From Micropterus salmoides (lineage: Eukaryota > Chordata > Actinopteri > Centrarchiformes > Centrarchidae), in NCBI RefSeq assembly GCF_014851395.1, contig NW_024040485.1, positions 16,777,087-16,841,086 on the forward strand: a DNA stretch of 64,000 bases, read 5' to 3'. This document shows positions 31,125-42,744 of this stretch, piece after piece. A model generated the notes under the pieces. It was given only the letters and a program-made list of their open reading frames with translations, was not told the DNA's origin and searched no databases. Position 1 is the stretch's first letter, and every line of letters begins with the position of its first letter. A program made the translations under genes and the position numbers.

Positions 31125-31780
31125 AAAGCTTCAAGTAGACTCTAATATAATTTAAATATATATTGTTTGTTAATCATATATTGTATTGGTTCAAATTATT
31201 AAAATATCTGACTTTACTCCAACTATCATTTTCTGCTTGTCTATTGTATTTATAGTGTGTGATTTGCAAAATACCTATCATAGCCTACATCACATATCAT
31301 AGGGTGACCAGATGTCCTCAGCTTCAGGGACAATCCCCGTTTTTGGTTGCCTGTCCCTGGCTAAATACAGAAAAAAAACTCTGAATAGAAGTAATATTAA
31401 TTTAAAATAGAAAAAAATTGATAGTCAAACTGGAAATGAGCCCCGTTTTTTCCCCCCTTTTCGTGGATTATGTTCCCAGTTTTGATCTCGGACGTCTGGT
31501 CACTTTATATCATATATCAGAATATTCTATTACTGTTGAGCCGAACCATGTATACTGCGTCATAGCTACATGTATGACCTTTGCAGCAAAAAACCCCACA
31601 TGAAAATCAGTTCGGTATTCAGTGAGGTATGATTAATTAAATGCGCTGACAGGTCATTGCACCTGCCAAACAGATTACACTGAGTGGAGCGGGTGACCGG
31701 TTCAAGATAGCGGCCCTGTGGCTCGTCCACGCCAGTAGGCAGTAGTGGTCGATAGGGCGTCTATCTCTTATATGTCTATG

Positions 31781-31900
31781 GTCACATTGACAATGCTAAC
31801 ATGCATATAAAGTTCACCATGTTCACAATCTTAGTTTGATATAATAGCATGCTAACATTTGCTAATTAGCAGCACAAAGATATGTGCTAGCATAAAATCT
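31781..31900 (-). repeat. Teleost dispersed repeat (TGTTAGCATGCT family), right half
   Basis: This is the continuation of the repeat begun at 30395, with CATGTTCACAATCTTAG and GCTAATTAGCA motifs, matching the reverse complement of 60280-60380. Confidence 0.55.
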
Positions 31901-32044
31901 TTTGCCCTGCTCAGCTGAATCATAAAGAGTCAGCTTTAAATCGCAGTGCGTTACTTCTACCAAATGTATCTATACTGTATCAGGGTGTGGACTATGTATC
32001 TAGGCTTAGACACACTCATATTATACAGACTGACTGTGACTCAC

Positions 32045-34030
32045 CTTAAACATCTCTTCTTCCACCTGCTCATTCTCCTCCTCGGCTCGTCTGGTGGACA
32101 GTTGGAAACGCTAATGTTTAGCCGCCCATTTCCCAAAGCGTCCTCCTTTTTCATTCTCAGCGCCTCTTTGTTCTTGTGCTTTTCCACCCAGAAGGCATCC
32201 AAGTGTCTCTTAATGCTCTGCCTTTGGTTCTCACGGCAGAGCAGCATCTCCCTTTTCTGTCATTGGGTGAATGAAGTAGAAGTTTGCTGCAGCAGAGAAG
32301 AAGATTAGAGTGGAGATGAAAAATAATAGAAGAAATACAGTGGAAAAGGTTGTTTTTGTGTTTACAGGGTCATCTTACTTGGGCAAAATTAGTTACCCTC
32401 CTCCAGCTCCCTCCTGTACGTTTCGGCAATCTTCCTTTTGTAGTGTTTTGAATTAACCCATCAACCCAGTTTCAAATCCTTCTATGAATACTCATGTCTT
32501 TTGGTTTTACTCCAACTTCTTCTATGAAACCATCTGTCAGAACAGCGAAATCCTCAAAGTCCACCAGTTATTCTTGATTGTCTTTGGACATGTTTTGAGC
32601 TGATTCTCCAGTTCTTCTGGACATTCTGCCTGCTTTGGTTTGTCCTTCTTTGGAAGCTGTTTGCATATTTGTTTTTGTGCATTTATTTCAACCTTTTCAT
32701 TATTTCTCTCTTTCCACCATTTCAGTCTCTCCTAAATCAAGTTCAGGGAGATGGATTTCTACGTTAGAGAGTCCAGTGAGGTGGTTTTTCCTCTCACTAG
32801 AGATGGGAGCTGCAGAGACTTTAGCAGGACTTCTGCTCTCTGCTACCAGGGCTGGTATTTATCAAGCTTCTCAAAGTGCCATTTTAGTCTCAAGTGCTGA
32901 GAATTCATGAAATTTACTCTAAGAATAAAAGCAAGTTATGAAATTTCTCAAAGCTAAGAATCTCTCTTGTCTCCCAGTTATTTAAGACAGCTCGAGAGGT
33001 CTCTCAAGTGGTTAGGAGCTGCCAGTAGGGGCTTGTGATGGCACGGTGGAGACATGCACAGACAGAGACATGCACAAATCTTTCAGAAGAGGAAGAATGT
33101 TTCTGACTTATTTGACGACGCGCAGTTAATAAGACGGGGTCGGACAGCGGTCGGATATCATCTCACCACTGACTTTACACAGTCATGTGGTTTCAGTTAA
33201 ATTGAAGGCGGAGATGACGCTTTGTTTATTTGCCACAGGTTAAACGCAGCAATGCTGATGATTTTGGCCGTCACAACCATCAATAAGCCCAATAGTCATG
33301 GAAACAATTATAGCACTTAGTCTACAGCTCCACACATTGTCATGCGTTTCATCGACTTCCCAACAAACCCCCCCCCCCCGTAATCCGACAGAAGCAAACA
33401 CAGTTCATGCAAAAAGCCGGCAATACAGGAGTAATAGGTGTACTTGATGGCGCTCATATAAAGATAAACTTTTTTATCTTTCATTTATTAATGTGTAGGC
33501 CTATATCATGTATTATCTTGAAACTTCTTTATTGTTAAATTCCGTTTGAGCACTTAGGCTCAGTGTATGAATGTGTATGACTGGTGAATGCAGATGTAGT
33601 GTAAAAGCGCTTTGAGTGGTCGAAAAGACTAGAAAGGCAATATTCTTAAATAAGGAAATCTATTCAGTGATTGGTCCTTGGCTACATCGTCATCCAAAAT
33701 CCTGTTTGCGGCACAGCAAAGTGTCGTGAATCAGCACTAGGACTGACACTTAAGATTTAGTCCTACACTTCACTCAAATTAGGTCTATGATGCTTGATAA
33801 CTTTTAAGCACAGCTTTGAGCCAAGAATCTTTTTACTCTTAAGTCAGTTCTTAGCAGTGTTCTTATGAGTAATTCTGAGAAGCTTGATAAATAAGGGCCA
33901 CAAGCTTTCTGATGATAAAAGATGTCGTCGAAGAGATTTTAGTCTCCAGTGGACTTTGGAAGAACATGTTTAATTGTCTCCTTGGTGGAAAGGCCTTTGT
34001 CTTCCTGCTAGATTGTCAGTACAAAAGAAA
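32045..34030 (-). pseudogene. Decayed multi-segment coding remnant, unidentified, likely coiled-coil
   Basis: On the minus strand several open segments follow each other in coding style. 34020-33905 has FPPRRQLNMFFQ. 32848-32710 has VEIHLPELDLGE. 32690-32540 has ECPEELENQLKTCPKT, then VDFEDFAVLTDGFIEEVG. About 32430-32400 has HYKRKIAETYRRELEE, followed by a donor-like GGTAAC. An exon at 32256-32045 has RENQRQSIKRHLDAFW, then in another frame STRRAEEENEQVEEEM, followed by a GTGAGT donor. Frame changes and stops between segments show decay, and a DNA element (32849-33897) splits it. The protein family is not recognised; charged helices suggest a coiled coil. Confidence 0.45.
32849..33897. mobile_element. 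Non-autonomous DNA element with terminal inverted repeats (about 1.05 kb)
   Basis: Both ends carry TATTTATCAAGCTTCTCA facing each other: left at about 32856-32873, right as its reverse complement at 33874-33891. A CCA triplet flanks the element (32846-32848 and 33898-33900). A 3-bp duplication and these ends suggest a PIF/Harbinger-like element, but the outermost bases do not pair well and I cannot fix the class. It holds short frames only. Confidence 0.6.
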
Positions 34031-36179
34031 CAAATGTTGTTATATTACTGCTAGTTTAATATTAATAAAAAAATTTATTCATTCCCACATACACTGTCCT
34101 GGTCCCCCAAATACTAGAACAACAAATGTGGATTAATCCACTGCTGAAAATTGTCCCCAACAAATGTGCTATTTCCTCCTGTTACAGTTACGTTTAATAA
34201 AAAGTGATGAGCTGCTTTAGGTAATTATTGAGCCTTTTTTTTAAAATTAAACTATATGAGTGTTATTTTAAGATTTACATTTACAGTAAGAACCAATGGG
34301 CTTGGAGCTGAGGACCACAGACAGGAAGTCAGAAAGTATTGAGAGACAGACTAACACATTGTTGGTTTTGTCTTTCTTATGAGATTTGTTAACATTTAGA
34401 AAAGTGTAGAACAGCTATTACTATACTTTTCAAATCCTTTAAACACAGTATAGGATTTCTTTGATTGCACCAAGAAATGTACATGTTTAAAATTCTATTC
34501 ATGTACTTGATACTAATAACAATATCTTGTCTTTTGACAAGCATCATGATTTATTTTGAGATTAATTTCTTTCAATTAAACTAGAGACTTGTGTTTTTGG
34601 TCTAGTGTCAAACAAGACATAATTCTGACATACTTGATCACAAACTTTTGTTATTTATACATGAATTGCATAAAATAATGCATGTGTTGCTGCTGAGGTT
34701 GTTTGTCTTTACAAATCGGTCAAAAAAGTCAACTACTATGTAAATTTGATTTGCTTTCTGTGAAGGAAACTGAACAATTTAGTTCAAAATTATTAAGCAA
34801 TTCTGATATTAGAGGCAACATTACATAATACATTAACCTTACATTACTTAATATTCAAATTGAATCATAGTAGTGCCATTATTTTACATTATATTTTACA
34901 AGACTTTGATTATTGATGTTTTGCCATCTCACAGTATTACCAGCTGAGAGTAAAAGTGTCAGCAGGATTCTTTATATGTCATCATAGCCTATGAAATCAA
35001 CAGACACCAGCTTAAACTTTCACTTCCTATAATCCTTTAATCACACAATATGATATTTTGGTCATTGCTCTAGTTGCACTCAGAAATTCAACATACACAT
35101 TTTTCCACCTTATATTTTATTGTACGAATGTTTTATTTGGACATTTTTAATATGTGGAAAGATTTGCAACTGCTATGGCAGAAGCTAATGGGGATCCAAC
35201 AAAATAAACAAATAATCAAGTATCTTCCCAACTTACTGAAGAATATTTTCTGTACTGAAGCTTGCACTGTACTCTTCTATTTTTTCACAACACCTTCAAA
35301 AGGTTGCATGAGACATTCCAGTTTTTTCTCAAGTTTCTGAAAAAACTAAACCTCACTTCTGTAAAGGTAACCTCAGTCTCCCAGTTTGTGTTCTTGTTAT
35401 GTAATTGCATTAATTACACTTTATTGGTGCAATTTATATGTTTGAACTTAGTAAAAGTAGCAATAACTCCATCATTGTTATCTACTTTATACTTTACTTA
35501 ATCTTGTTTCTCACCACTAAACTCACTTCACTGAATATGAGATTGTATGTGTAATCTGTTCAACAGAAACACTTGATTGACATTACCTATTCAGGGAAGG
35601 GAGTGACCATTTCTAGGTCCACACCAATGTCTTCCAGCCCCAGGTTCCCCAAACAGTGTTTGGAGTGTTTCTTCTTCTCAGTGCAGCAGAGGGTATTTTT
35701 GGGTGTTGGAGGGAGATGTTTGTTGTCGGCTTTGAAAGGCTGCTTTCAGTTGTAGTTTTTGCCTCCATGAGGTCTTTATGTTTGTAAAATCTTGACTTTG
35801 TATTGGCGGCTCTGAAGAAAACTGGTTCTTCTGTATAACTCATGTGTTTTGTGTCCACTCTGTGCTGTTTGAAAATGAACCAAGAGAAAATACTTACCCT
35901 GTGTGTGAAATGTTTGTGACGTCACAGGGAACATTTACATATTCCATTCAATTTGATCCTTTTATGCAAATGAACAGAATGTTCTCACACACACAAGGTA
36001 AAAAGTACAAGGTTGTTTATACGTCATTATACAGCACAAGGCTGCATAGTGAAATAAAATTTGTCCCTTCATGCTACACACAACATATAATTAATTCTAT
36101 TTTAAAATATGATAACATATTTATGTACATACACAAATACACCAAAACCATTCCGCAGTCCATTTTTTAGAATACAATA
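34031..36179. other. AT-rich intergenic, no gene seen
   Basis: About 2.1 kb of AT-rich sequence has only short frames with no recognised motif. No terminal repeats or splice-supported exons were found. Confidence 0.5.
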
Positions 36180-36262
36180 AAATAAAGTTTATTGCCATTT
36201 GTACAGTTACGTTGCAGTACAGGTACATTGGAATTCTTGTGCGTCTCAGAGTTATCTTTAAA
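36172..36262 (-). repeat. Probable SINE/LINE-type 3' tail
   Basis: AATAAAATAAAGTTTATTGCC, shared with many fish repeat tails, is followed by TTGCAGTACAGGTACATTGG. The type and exact extent are uncertain. Confidence 0.3.
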
Positions 36263-36329
36263 AAGGTAAAAGTATATATAAATTAAAAATTAGATTAATT
36301 ATTTCAATTTGCAGCAACCAGATGATAAT

Positions 36330-36720
36330 ATGGTTTCATCTTCACAATAAGAGTCCACCTCCTCTCATCTCACTGAAGTCTTGCGCTGACAGCTCAGAAC
36401 ATGGACCACCTGCCGAGTGCTTGATCTGGGATGTTAATGGTGCAGGTCTCTGTAATGATGTTGGCACAAAAGTCTCTGAATTCTGTTGCTTCATGAATTG
36501 GAGTCCCAATGGACCTTTAGGAGAAGAATTATGTCTAAGCTGCGCCAACATGGCTCCTATCCCAGCTCTCTTTCCTCTCCTCTGTGCAATCACCACACCT
36601 ACCATGGTGCCTGGTCCGGTTGTGTGGGCCAGGTGGATCGTGGTCCACTGCTCTTTAATCCAAAAACCCTATCTTCATTTTCTAATGATTGTATTTATGT
36701 ATTTATGTCAGAGGTAACAC
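36330..36720. other. Open region on both strands, unidentified
   Basis: A plus-strand frame (36322-36717) and a minus-strand frame (36342-36605) are both open beside the Ty3/gypsy LTR. Composition is more GC-rich than on the left. I do not recognise either product; it may be part of a dispersed repeat. Confidence 0.25.
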
Positions 36721-36763
36721 ATGTTTTGGCAATAAAGCCACAAATAACTGATGAAACACATAC

Positions 36764-36986
36764 TGTTGTGGTTTCGGACAGAACGGACCCAAATGCAACG
36801 CTAGTCAGTTTACAAAAGAGGTTTATTGAGGGAAAAAAGGGAAGAGGGGAGACGGGAGGTGTGAAAAGGTAAATTGGACGCCGGCAGACGTGGGCGTGGA
36901 GGCTGAAAACAGAAATGCGAGACAAAGTAAAAAAAGAAACAAAAGAGCACAGGGCACTCACCGTCAGCCGGGCTGCCACCGCAACA
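36764..36986 (-). repeat. 3' LTR of the Ty3/gypsy element
   Basis: On the minus strand the 223-bp LTR starts TGTTGCGGTGGC after a G-rich tract (36988-36997, read minus) that can serve as polypurine tract, and ends CCACAACA. TGTTG and CAACA form the usual short inverted ends. An AATAAA (minus) is at 36827-36822. Confidence 0.75.
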
Positions 36987-36998
36987 GGCCCCCCCCCC

Positions 36999-37322
36999 TC
37001 AACGGATGCCTCCAGGCGGACCCCCCGGCTTGTCAGGGTGGGCCCAGTCTGTCAGGAGGGACTTGTCCAGGATTTGGCTGGTGGGGATCCAGGAACGTTC
37101 CTCTGGGCCGTAGCCGGCCCAATCCACCAGGTACCGGTATCCCCGGCCTCTATGTCGAACATCGAGGAGGCGGCGCACTGAATAGGCCGGGTGGCCATCA
37201 ATTATTCGAGGAGGGGGGGGCGCCGCTGCTGGTACGGAGAGGGAGCTGGTGGAAACGGGCTTGATTCGGGAGATATGGAAGACGGGGTGGACCTTAAGGT
37301 GAGGAGGGAGGGTTAGACGCAC
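36999..37322 (-). pseudogene. Chromodomain at the end of the Ty3/gypsy integrase
   Basis: The frame has [20 protein letters not shown], then [14 protein letters not shown], the classic chromodomain core with its aromatic residues. In chromoviruses it is thought to guide integration to certain chromatin. It lies in a different frame from the integrase core, so the copy is broken. Confidence 0.85.
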
Positions 37323-37550
37323 AGCGGAGGGGTTGATGATGGCCTCGATGGGGTAAGGGCTGTAAATCCGGGGGCGAGTTTCTTTGAGGAGGTCTGTAGG
37401 GTGAGATCCTTGGAGGAAAGTCAGACCTGCTGCCCGGGCCGGTAGGCAGGTGCAGGGGTCCGGTGCGGTCTGCGGTGCGCTGCAGAGCCGCCCTGGCCTC
37501 CCTCCAGACTCTGCGGCAGCGTCGAAGAAGGGCCTGTACCGAAGGGACCA

Positions 37551-38327
37551 CTACCTCCTCTTCCAGGGATGGGAACAAGGGGGGTTGATAACCCAGGGAA
37601 CACGTGAACAGAGACATACCAGTGGCGGCGCAGATTTGGAAGTTGTGGGCATACTCGATCCAGGGGATGTGGGAACTCCAGGAGGTGGGCTACGGTATGC
37701 TACACACCTGAGCGCCACCCCCAGGTCCTGGTTGGCCCGCTCGGTCTGCCCGTTGGTCTGGGGATGATAACCGGAGGAGAGACTAGCGGTGGCTCTGAAC
37801 GCACGGCAGAAGGCCTTCCAGACTTGCAAGGTGAATTGGGGACCCCGGTCAGAAACTATGTCCAGGGGGATGCCGTGGTGGCGGAAAACATGGTCTATGA
37901 GGAGGCGGGCAGTTTCTAGAGAGGTGGGGAGTTTGGATAAGGGGACAAAGTGGGCGGACTTGGAGAAGCGGTCGACCACTGTCAGGATGACTGTGTTTCC
38001 ATTAGAACTGGGGAGGCCGGTGACGAAATCCGGGGCGATATGGGACCAGGGGTGACCGGGGACCAGAAGGGGGCGGAGCAGACCGGCAGGTAGTTGGTGG
38101 GACGGTTTGGCGCAGGCGCACACCTCGCAGGCTGCTACAAAGGCCCGACAGTCCTTGTCCATAGCGGGCCACCAGAATCGCTGGCGGAGCAGGAAGAGGG
38201 TGCGAGCCATCCCTGGGTGGCAGCTGAACTTGGAGGCGTGCGCCCATTGGAGGACCCGGGAGCGGACACTTGAGGGGACGTAGAGGCGGTTAGGGGGTAC
38301 CGAGATCCGGGTCGGTGGACTGGGCAC
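37551..38327 (-). pseudogene. Ty3/gypsy integrase (zinc-binding and catalytic core)
   Basis: The open frame has the HHCC zinc region ([14 protein letters not shown]... CEVCACAK). It is followed by the core with the first D in APDFVTGLP, the second in SDRGPQFT and the glutamate in [11 protein letters not shown], giving the DDE set. The frame shifts after the core; the GPY-like segment continues in 37294-37617. Confidence 0.88.
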
Positions 38328-38354
38328 GGCGAATGGCTGATTCCACCTCCCAGA

Positions 38355-38909
38355 CTACAGAGGCGACGAGGCAGGCACGAGGCAGGATGGTTTCGGGGGG
38401 TCTGAAGGGGTGTCTGGGGAGTAGAGGCGGGAGAGAGCATCTGGCTTGGTGTTGCGGGACCCGTGGCGGTAGGAGAGGGTGACATTAAATCGGTTGAAAA
38501 ACAGGGCCCACCGGGCTTGACGGGAGTTCAGTATTTTGGCGGTCTGGATGTAAGAGAGGTTTTTGTGGTCAGTGAGAACTAGGAAGGGGTGCTCTGCTCC
38601 CTCAAGCCAGTGACTCCATTCCACCAGAGCCATTTTGATAGCCAGCAACTCCCGGTCTCCCACGGCCGGCCTCTGGAGACCAGATGAAAGGGACCGAGGA
38701 GGAGGTGAGGCGGGTGAGGGGGGCGGCGACGGTGCTGAAGTTGCGGATGAATCGACGGTAGAAGTTTGCAAAGCCAAGAAAGCGCTGTACCTGTTTAACG
38801 GAGGTGGGGGTTGGCCAATCTGTAACTGCCTGAATCTTAGATGGGTCGGAGGTGCCCCACTTCGATTATGAAACCAAGGAACTGGACAGTGGGGGTGTGG
38901 AACTCGCAT
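38355..38909 (-). pseudogene. Ty3/gypsy RNase H region, internally deleted
   Basis: [21 protein letters not shown] and [14 protein letters not shown] mark the second half of RNase [11 protein letters not shown] marks its end and the tether to integrase. The first half with its catalytic aspartate is absent, so the domain is deleted as well as shifted in frame. Confidence 0.8.
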
Positions 38910-39195
38910 TTCTCAGCTTTGACAAAGAGTCTGTTCTCCAGGAGCCGCTGCAGAACCAGACGGACATGCTCGACGTGTTGGGCAGGGTCGCGAGAGAAGA
39001 TCAGGATATCGTCCAGATATACGAAGATGAAGCGGTGGAGGAAGTCTCGGAGGACGTCATTGATTAACGCTTGGAAGACTGCGGGGGCGTTGGTGAGGCC
39101 AAAGGACATGACTAAATACTCGTAGTGACCAAGGGGGGTCTTGAAGGCGGCACATACATCTTTAAGAGGCCAGAAGTGCATCTTTTTACTTACAG
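38837..39195 (-). pseudogene. Ty3/gypsy reverse transcriptase, C-terminal part with YLDD
   Basis: The frame has [26 protein letters not shown] and [11 protein letters not shown], the RT fingers/palm with the catalytic YxDD box. N-terminal RT is missing. The match to RT stops near 39195, which marks the truncation point. Confidence 0.88.
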
Positions 39196-40414
39196 AAAGG
39201 GTAGAAAGTGCTTTCAAACTAAATTGGCATCAATGAAAGGCAGTACAAACTGTAAAACACAAACTCTTCCTCTCCAGGGACCATTATACAATTTTTTAGT
39301 TATATTTTTAGATTGTAGATATCATTGGTGGTAGCAAAAAGAAGTAAAAGATATAATCTCTGGTGATTGGGTGATTGGCATGTCACTCACTCATGTAAAC
39401 TGTGGTTAGCTAGGTAAATTAAATGACACTGTCATTGTATGTGAAGTTTCAAGTTTTTATATACAGTCAATATGTGATAGTCTAAATCTTTTTTTCTTCC
39501 TTTTTTTCTTCCTTTTTTTCGAGGGGAGCAAAGAAAAAATCAAATATGACATGATGATGACATGCTTTTTGAAAATTCTTATTGCCTCAATATAAAATAC
39601 ACTTATTCCGTATGTGTACATTAATGGACAACTGGTCTGGGGAGTACAGTAAATAAAGAGCTTGTGACTTTTCAAATGACGAGTGACAATTAAGTTAGCT
39701 CCTCCATTTGTGGGCTTTGCTAACTTAAATCAGCATCAAAATGTCTGGCCCAAAGCAGAAAGTACCAGTTTTTCAAATTTCTCAAATGCTAATTTAAAAT
39801 ACTTTTTCTACACATATTATATATCAACATGTTCAGAAAGTCCTTCTGTTGCTGATGGTGGGGTCATTTCATCGATATAACTACATTTGTACGAGTTGTT
39901 TGATGGGAAGCTTTACTGCATTCCCTCAGTGAATTTTATCAGCACCGCAGTTTACCAGATCATATTACACACGGGTGATGTTGATTGGCTGATTAAACAT
40001 CAAAGCGCTTTGATGATGCTGTCACTGGTTACTCGGCAGTTGATGGGTGGAAATCGACAACGCTAACTATGATTGGCTCAATTAAAGTATCAGTGTAATA
40101 GACTACGCATTGTTTGTAAATTGTTGTTGACTTAATAATAAACTGCCATTTGGATCGGTTTGTGTTTCATTTTGCTGACCTTTTCCCGACGATCGCTGAA
40201 TCTGAGTCGTTATGTTCTTCAAGTCAGCTGCTAGCCAAAAAGCTTAAGGAAGAATGGAGAACGATGGAGAGAGCCATTCTTTCCACAGCTGAAAGTAGCC
40301 TAGCTGTGTCACAGTCGGAGATGCAAAGAACATTGTCTTCCATTAAAAACTTTGTACAACCAGCAAAAAGTTTTCAACTGCAAACAATTTTGTATTGAAG
40401 CATCTGCTAAAGCA
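39196..40414. other. Intergenic, no gene seen
   Basis: This is an AT-rich stretch with a T/C-rich simple patch (39488-39520). The frame at 40150-40398 encodes a short helical-looking peptide without recognised motif or splice support. Confidence 0.4.
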
Positions 40415-40819
40415 GCAGAGCAGAAGTGTAACTTCTGCGTCGAATCGACGGCATAGGTGACGGCATAGGGTAGGGGGCTACGCAGAGGCTACGCCATCTG
40501 ACATGCAACTCCTTAAAAATGTAACTACACGTCCAAGGCGACGCAGACCGTAAGCACTGTGATTGGTCGGCTGGGTAGCCTCGCAATGCCTCCGAGCTGA
40601 CAGGATGTGCCCTGTGCTTTGAAGTAACTTTTACTAGCAGCCAAAACAGCGGCTGTAACACGGTGGATCAATATATTTGACCGTCAAAACCCGAGCGAAA
40701 TGACTCGTTTCCCAATCAGAATGTGATCCATTTGGTCGATAACATTTGAAAAGGCTATACCAACCGCACGTTTACAATTTTACCCCCATTCATGTTAGCG
40801 GAGGCTAAACGAAGTCGAG

Positions 40820-40857
40820 GTTTGCATGCCTGCATATAACTTTGAGGGGGAAGAAAG
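40820..40857 (+). repeat. Left arm of perfect 38-bp inverted repeat
   Basis: It starts GTTTGCATGCCTGC and ends GGGGGAAGAAAG. It is the exact reverse complement of 41677-41714. Confidence 0.93.
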
Positions 40858-41676
40858 TTCCAACTGGGAACTCGGAAATTCCGACTTCCCATGTCAAATG
40901 GAACGCACCATAAATGCATGGCTACGTCCGTAGCCTACGGCGTAGCTACGCACAAAGACCCTACACAGGAATATAAATGGGCCTTTAACCTGTAGTAAGA
41001 AACTCTGGCAGCTACTGTCAGTGAGGCATCCACTCCGCAGGAGAGAGTGGTGTTAATCAACGTTTTGTGTTTTGTAAAAGCACTGAATACTTCTCTTATT
41101 AATGCATGTGCAAAACAGTAAAGGTAGTTCTAAAGTCAGACAGTGGTGTTAAAAAATCATTATGCTTCGTAAAAACCATAGTCATTGATGCTGTTCTAAA
41201 TACACGATTAGCATATTTAAAATGTCGGGAGGGACCTGCTTTGTTTTTTAGTATTTATAAATAGCCTATATCCATAACCTATATGATACAGCATCCTCTG
41301 GTCTGAGAGGCCGCAGTGTTTTCAGTTTGTTGACTCCTAAGGTTAATTATTGTTCCAGTAGTGGATTAATTTCTAAAATGTGCTGCTGAACGGGTTTGTT
41401 TGGGGTGCGGTGGTTGAAAGTAATTGTAACGTAACAAATAACGTGACTATTTGCTTTTAATACCCAGTAATAAGTAATATTGTTTTTAATACTTTTTAAA
41501 TGAGTAATGTGTAAAAAGTAATTCATTACGATATCTGAGTAATTTGCCCTGCACTGCTGCTAGATATGCCGTATAAACTGATATGTCGCAAAGATAGAGT
41601 GCTGCTATCTGTGAGTGCCATGTGCTCTTTTTTCTGTGATATTGCACAAAAACCCGTCTATATGCATGGCTGGCTT

Positions 41677-41714
41677 CTTTCTTCCCCCTCAAAGTTATAT
41701 GCAGGCATGCAAAC
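41677..41714 (-). repeat. Right arm of perfect 38-bp inverted repeat
   Basis: It starts CTTTCTTCCCCC and ends GGCATGCAAAC, the exact reverse complement of 40820-40857. Confidence 0.93.
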
Positions 41715-42454
41715 TCCTACCTTTCGCCATATTGAAACCACAATGGGTCACCTACATGATTTGTGCAGATTCGATAAAAATATTTGTGTGTGTGTGTGTG
41801 GGGGGGGTTAGTCTGCTCATTATCTCCCCTCACACCAGGCCCCCGCATGTGCCCCTAAAAACAGATAGGCCTAATCCTACGTGAAATGCGAAAAATGTTT
41901 TATGAGCAGTGTGCTAGTAACTTTTAAGACACCAACCTACCGTAACCGCCTCCCCGCCCCGCCGCTAATTGTTCAAAAGTCGGACTTATCACCATAGCAC
42001 CAAGAAAACTGCTGGTGCTCCGGCCGCTTTGTGACAGAGAGATATCATCGACAGCTAAACCGGTAAGACAGACGAAAACAGAAGATAAGGAAGGTTTGGG
42101 TTTGGCTCGCTGGCTATTTAACGTTAGCCTTTTGTTATTTCAACACATTTCACAGCTGACGTGCTAGTCAATCACTTTTCGTCAACCGATCAATCACAGC
42201 CTGGATGGAGCGGGACATTAAAAAAGTTTGACGTGCTACAGCAAATCATTAAATGTTGAACAACATGATTTTTGACAAGTTAATACTTAGTATTAATTTA
42301 ATACTGTACTTTTTTTATGGTATACCATTTACAGTGTTTGCTTCCATGGGAGCTACCATTGTTGTGTGACGTCATTCGGCTGCTACTCGTGAAGCCGGGG
42401 TACATATTTGTTGTCCAAGTTCACAAGTAGGAAATCCGACTTCAAGTGGCCTTC

Positions 42455-42575
42455 CGTAGTCTATATTATAAATAGTAGATTTCAAAATGGACTCTGATCT
42501 ATATTATAATTAGTAGTTTTCCAAAAACTACTTTGGTGTATATTATAATTAGGAGTTCTCATATTGGTGTGTATT
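42455..42575 (+). repeat. Short imperfect tandem repeat (TATATTATAAWTAG units)
   Basis: Units such as CTATATTATAAATAGTAG, CTATATTATAATTAGTAG and GTATATTATAATTAGGAG recur three to four times, spaced about 35-45 bp apart. It is a small degenerate array in AT-rich sequence. Confidence 0.6.
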
Positions 42576-42744
42576 ATATGAACATATATGAAATGCTTGT
42601 GTTTATAGACTGTTGTCTTTCAGTTATAGATGGAATATTTCATACTATTCTACTAATTTGAATGTCTATTTCAATTTAAAACCTGAAGGTGAAATTGTTT
42701 TTGTTACACTGATTATATAGTTTATTCTGTGCATTGGCTAACGC

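Larger units (their letters stand above)
30469..31780 (+). mobile_element. THAP-carrying DNA element, inserted with 8-bp target duplication GTCACATT
   Basis: The segment is flanked by GTCACATT at 30461-30468 and 31781-31788. With one copy kept, the outer sequence reads straight through as the older TTAGCATGCT-type repeat. Both ends start CATA when read inward. Internal inverted repeats of 21 bp (30478-30498 and 31695-31715, 19 of 21 matching, core ATCTTGAACCGGTC) support a DNA-transposon structure. It carries one THAP exon. An 8-bp duplication plus a THAP domain would fit a P-like or hAT-like element; the class is inference. Confidence 0.6.
36764..39195 (-). mobile_element. Ty3/gypsy (chromodomain class) retrotransposon, 3' part only
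   Basis: Reading minus, the order is end of RT, RNase H, integrase, chromodomain, a purine-rich tract and one LTR. The gene order RT-RNaseH-IN-chromodomain is that of Ty3/gypsy chromoviruses. The copy starts inside RT near 39195, so gag, protease and most of RT are gone, as is the 5' LTR. Frame changes separate the domains, so it is inactive. The GC content contrasts with the AT-rich flanks. Confidence 0.9.
40415..41880. mobile_element. Candidate unclassified DNA element(s) with a 38-bp perfect inverted repeat
   Basis: The left part (40415-40990) is rich in GGCTACG / CGTAGCC motifs in both orientations. A perfect 38-bp inverted repeat lies at 40820-40857 and 41677-41714, with an 819-bp spacer. 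The spacer has GTAACG/ACGTTAC-like runs (41420-41545) reminiscent of hAT-like elements. I cannot find outer ends or a transposase. Confidence 0.4.
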
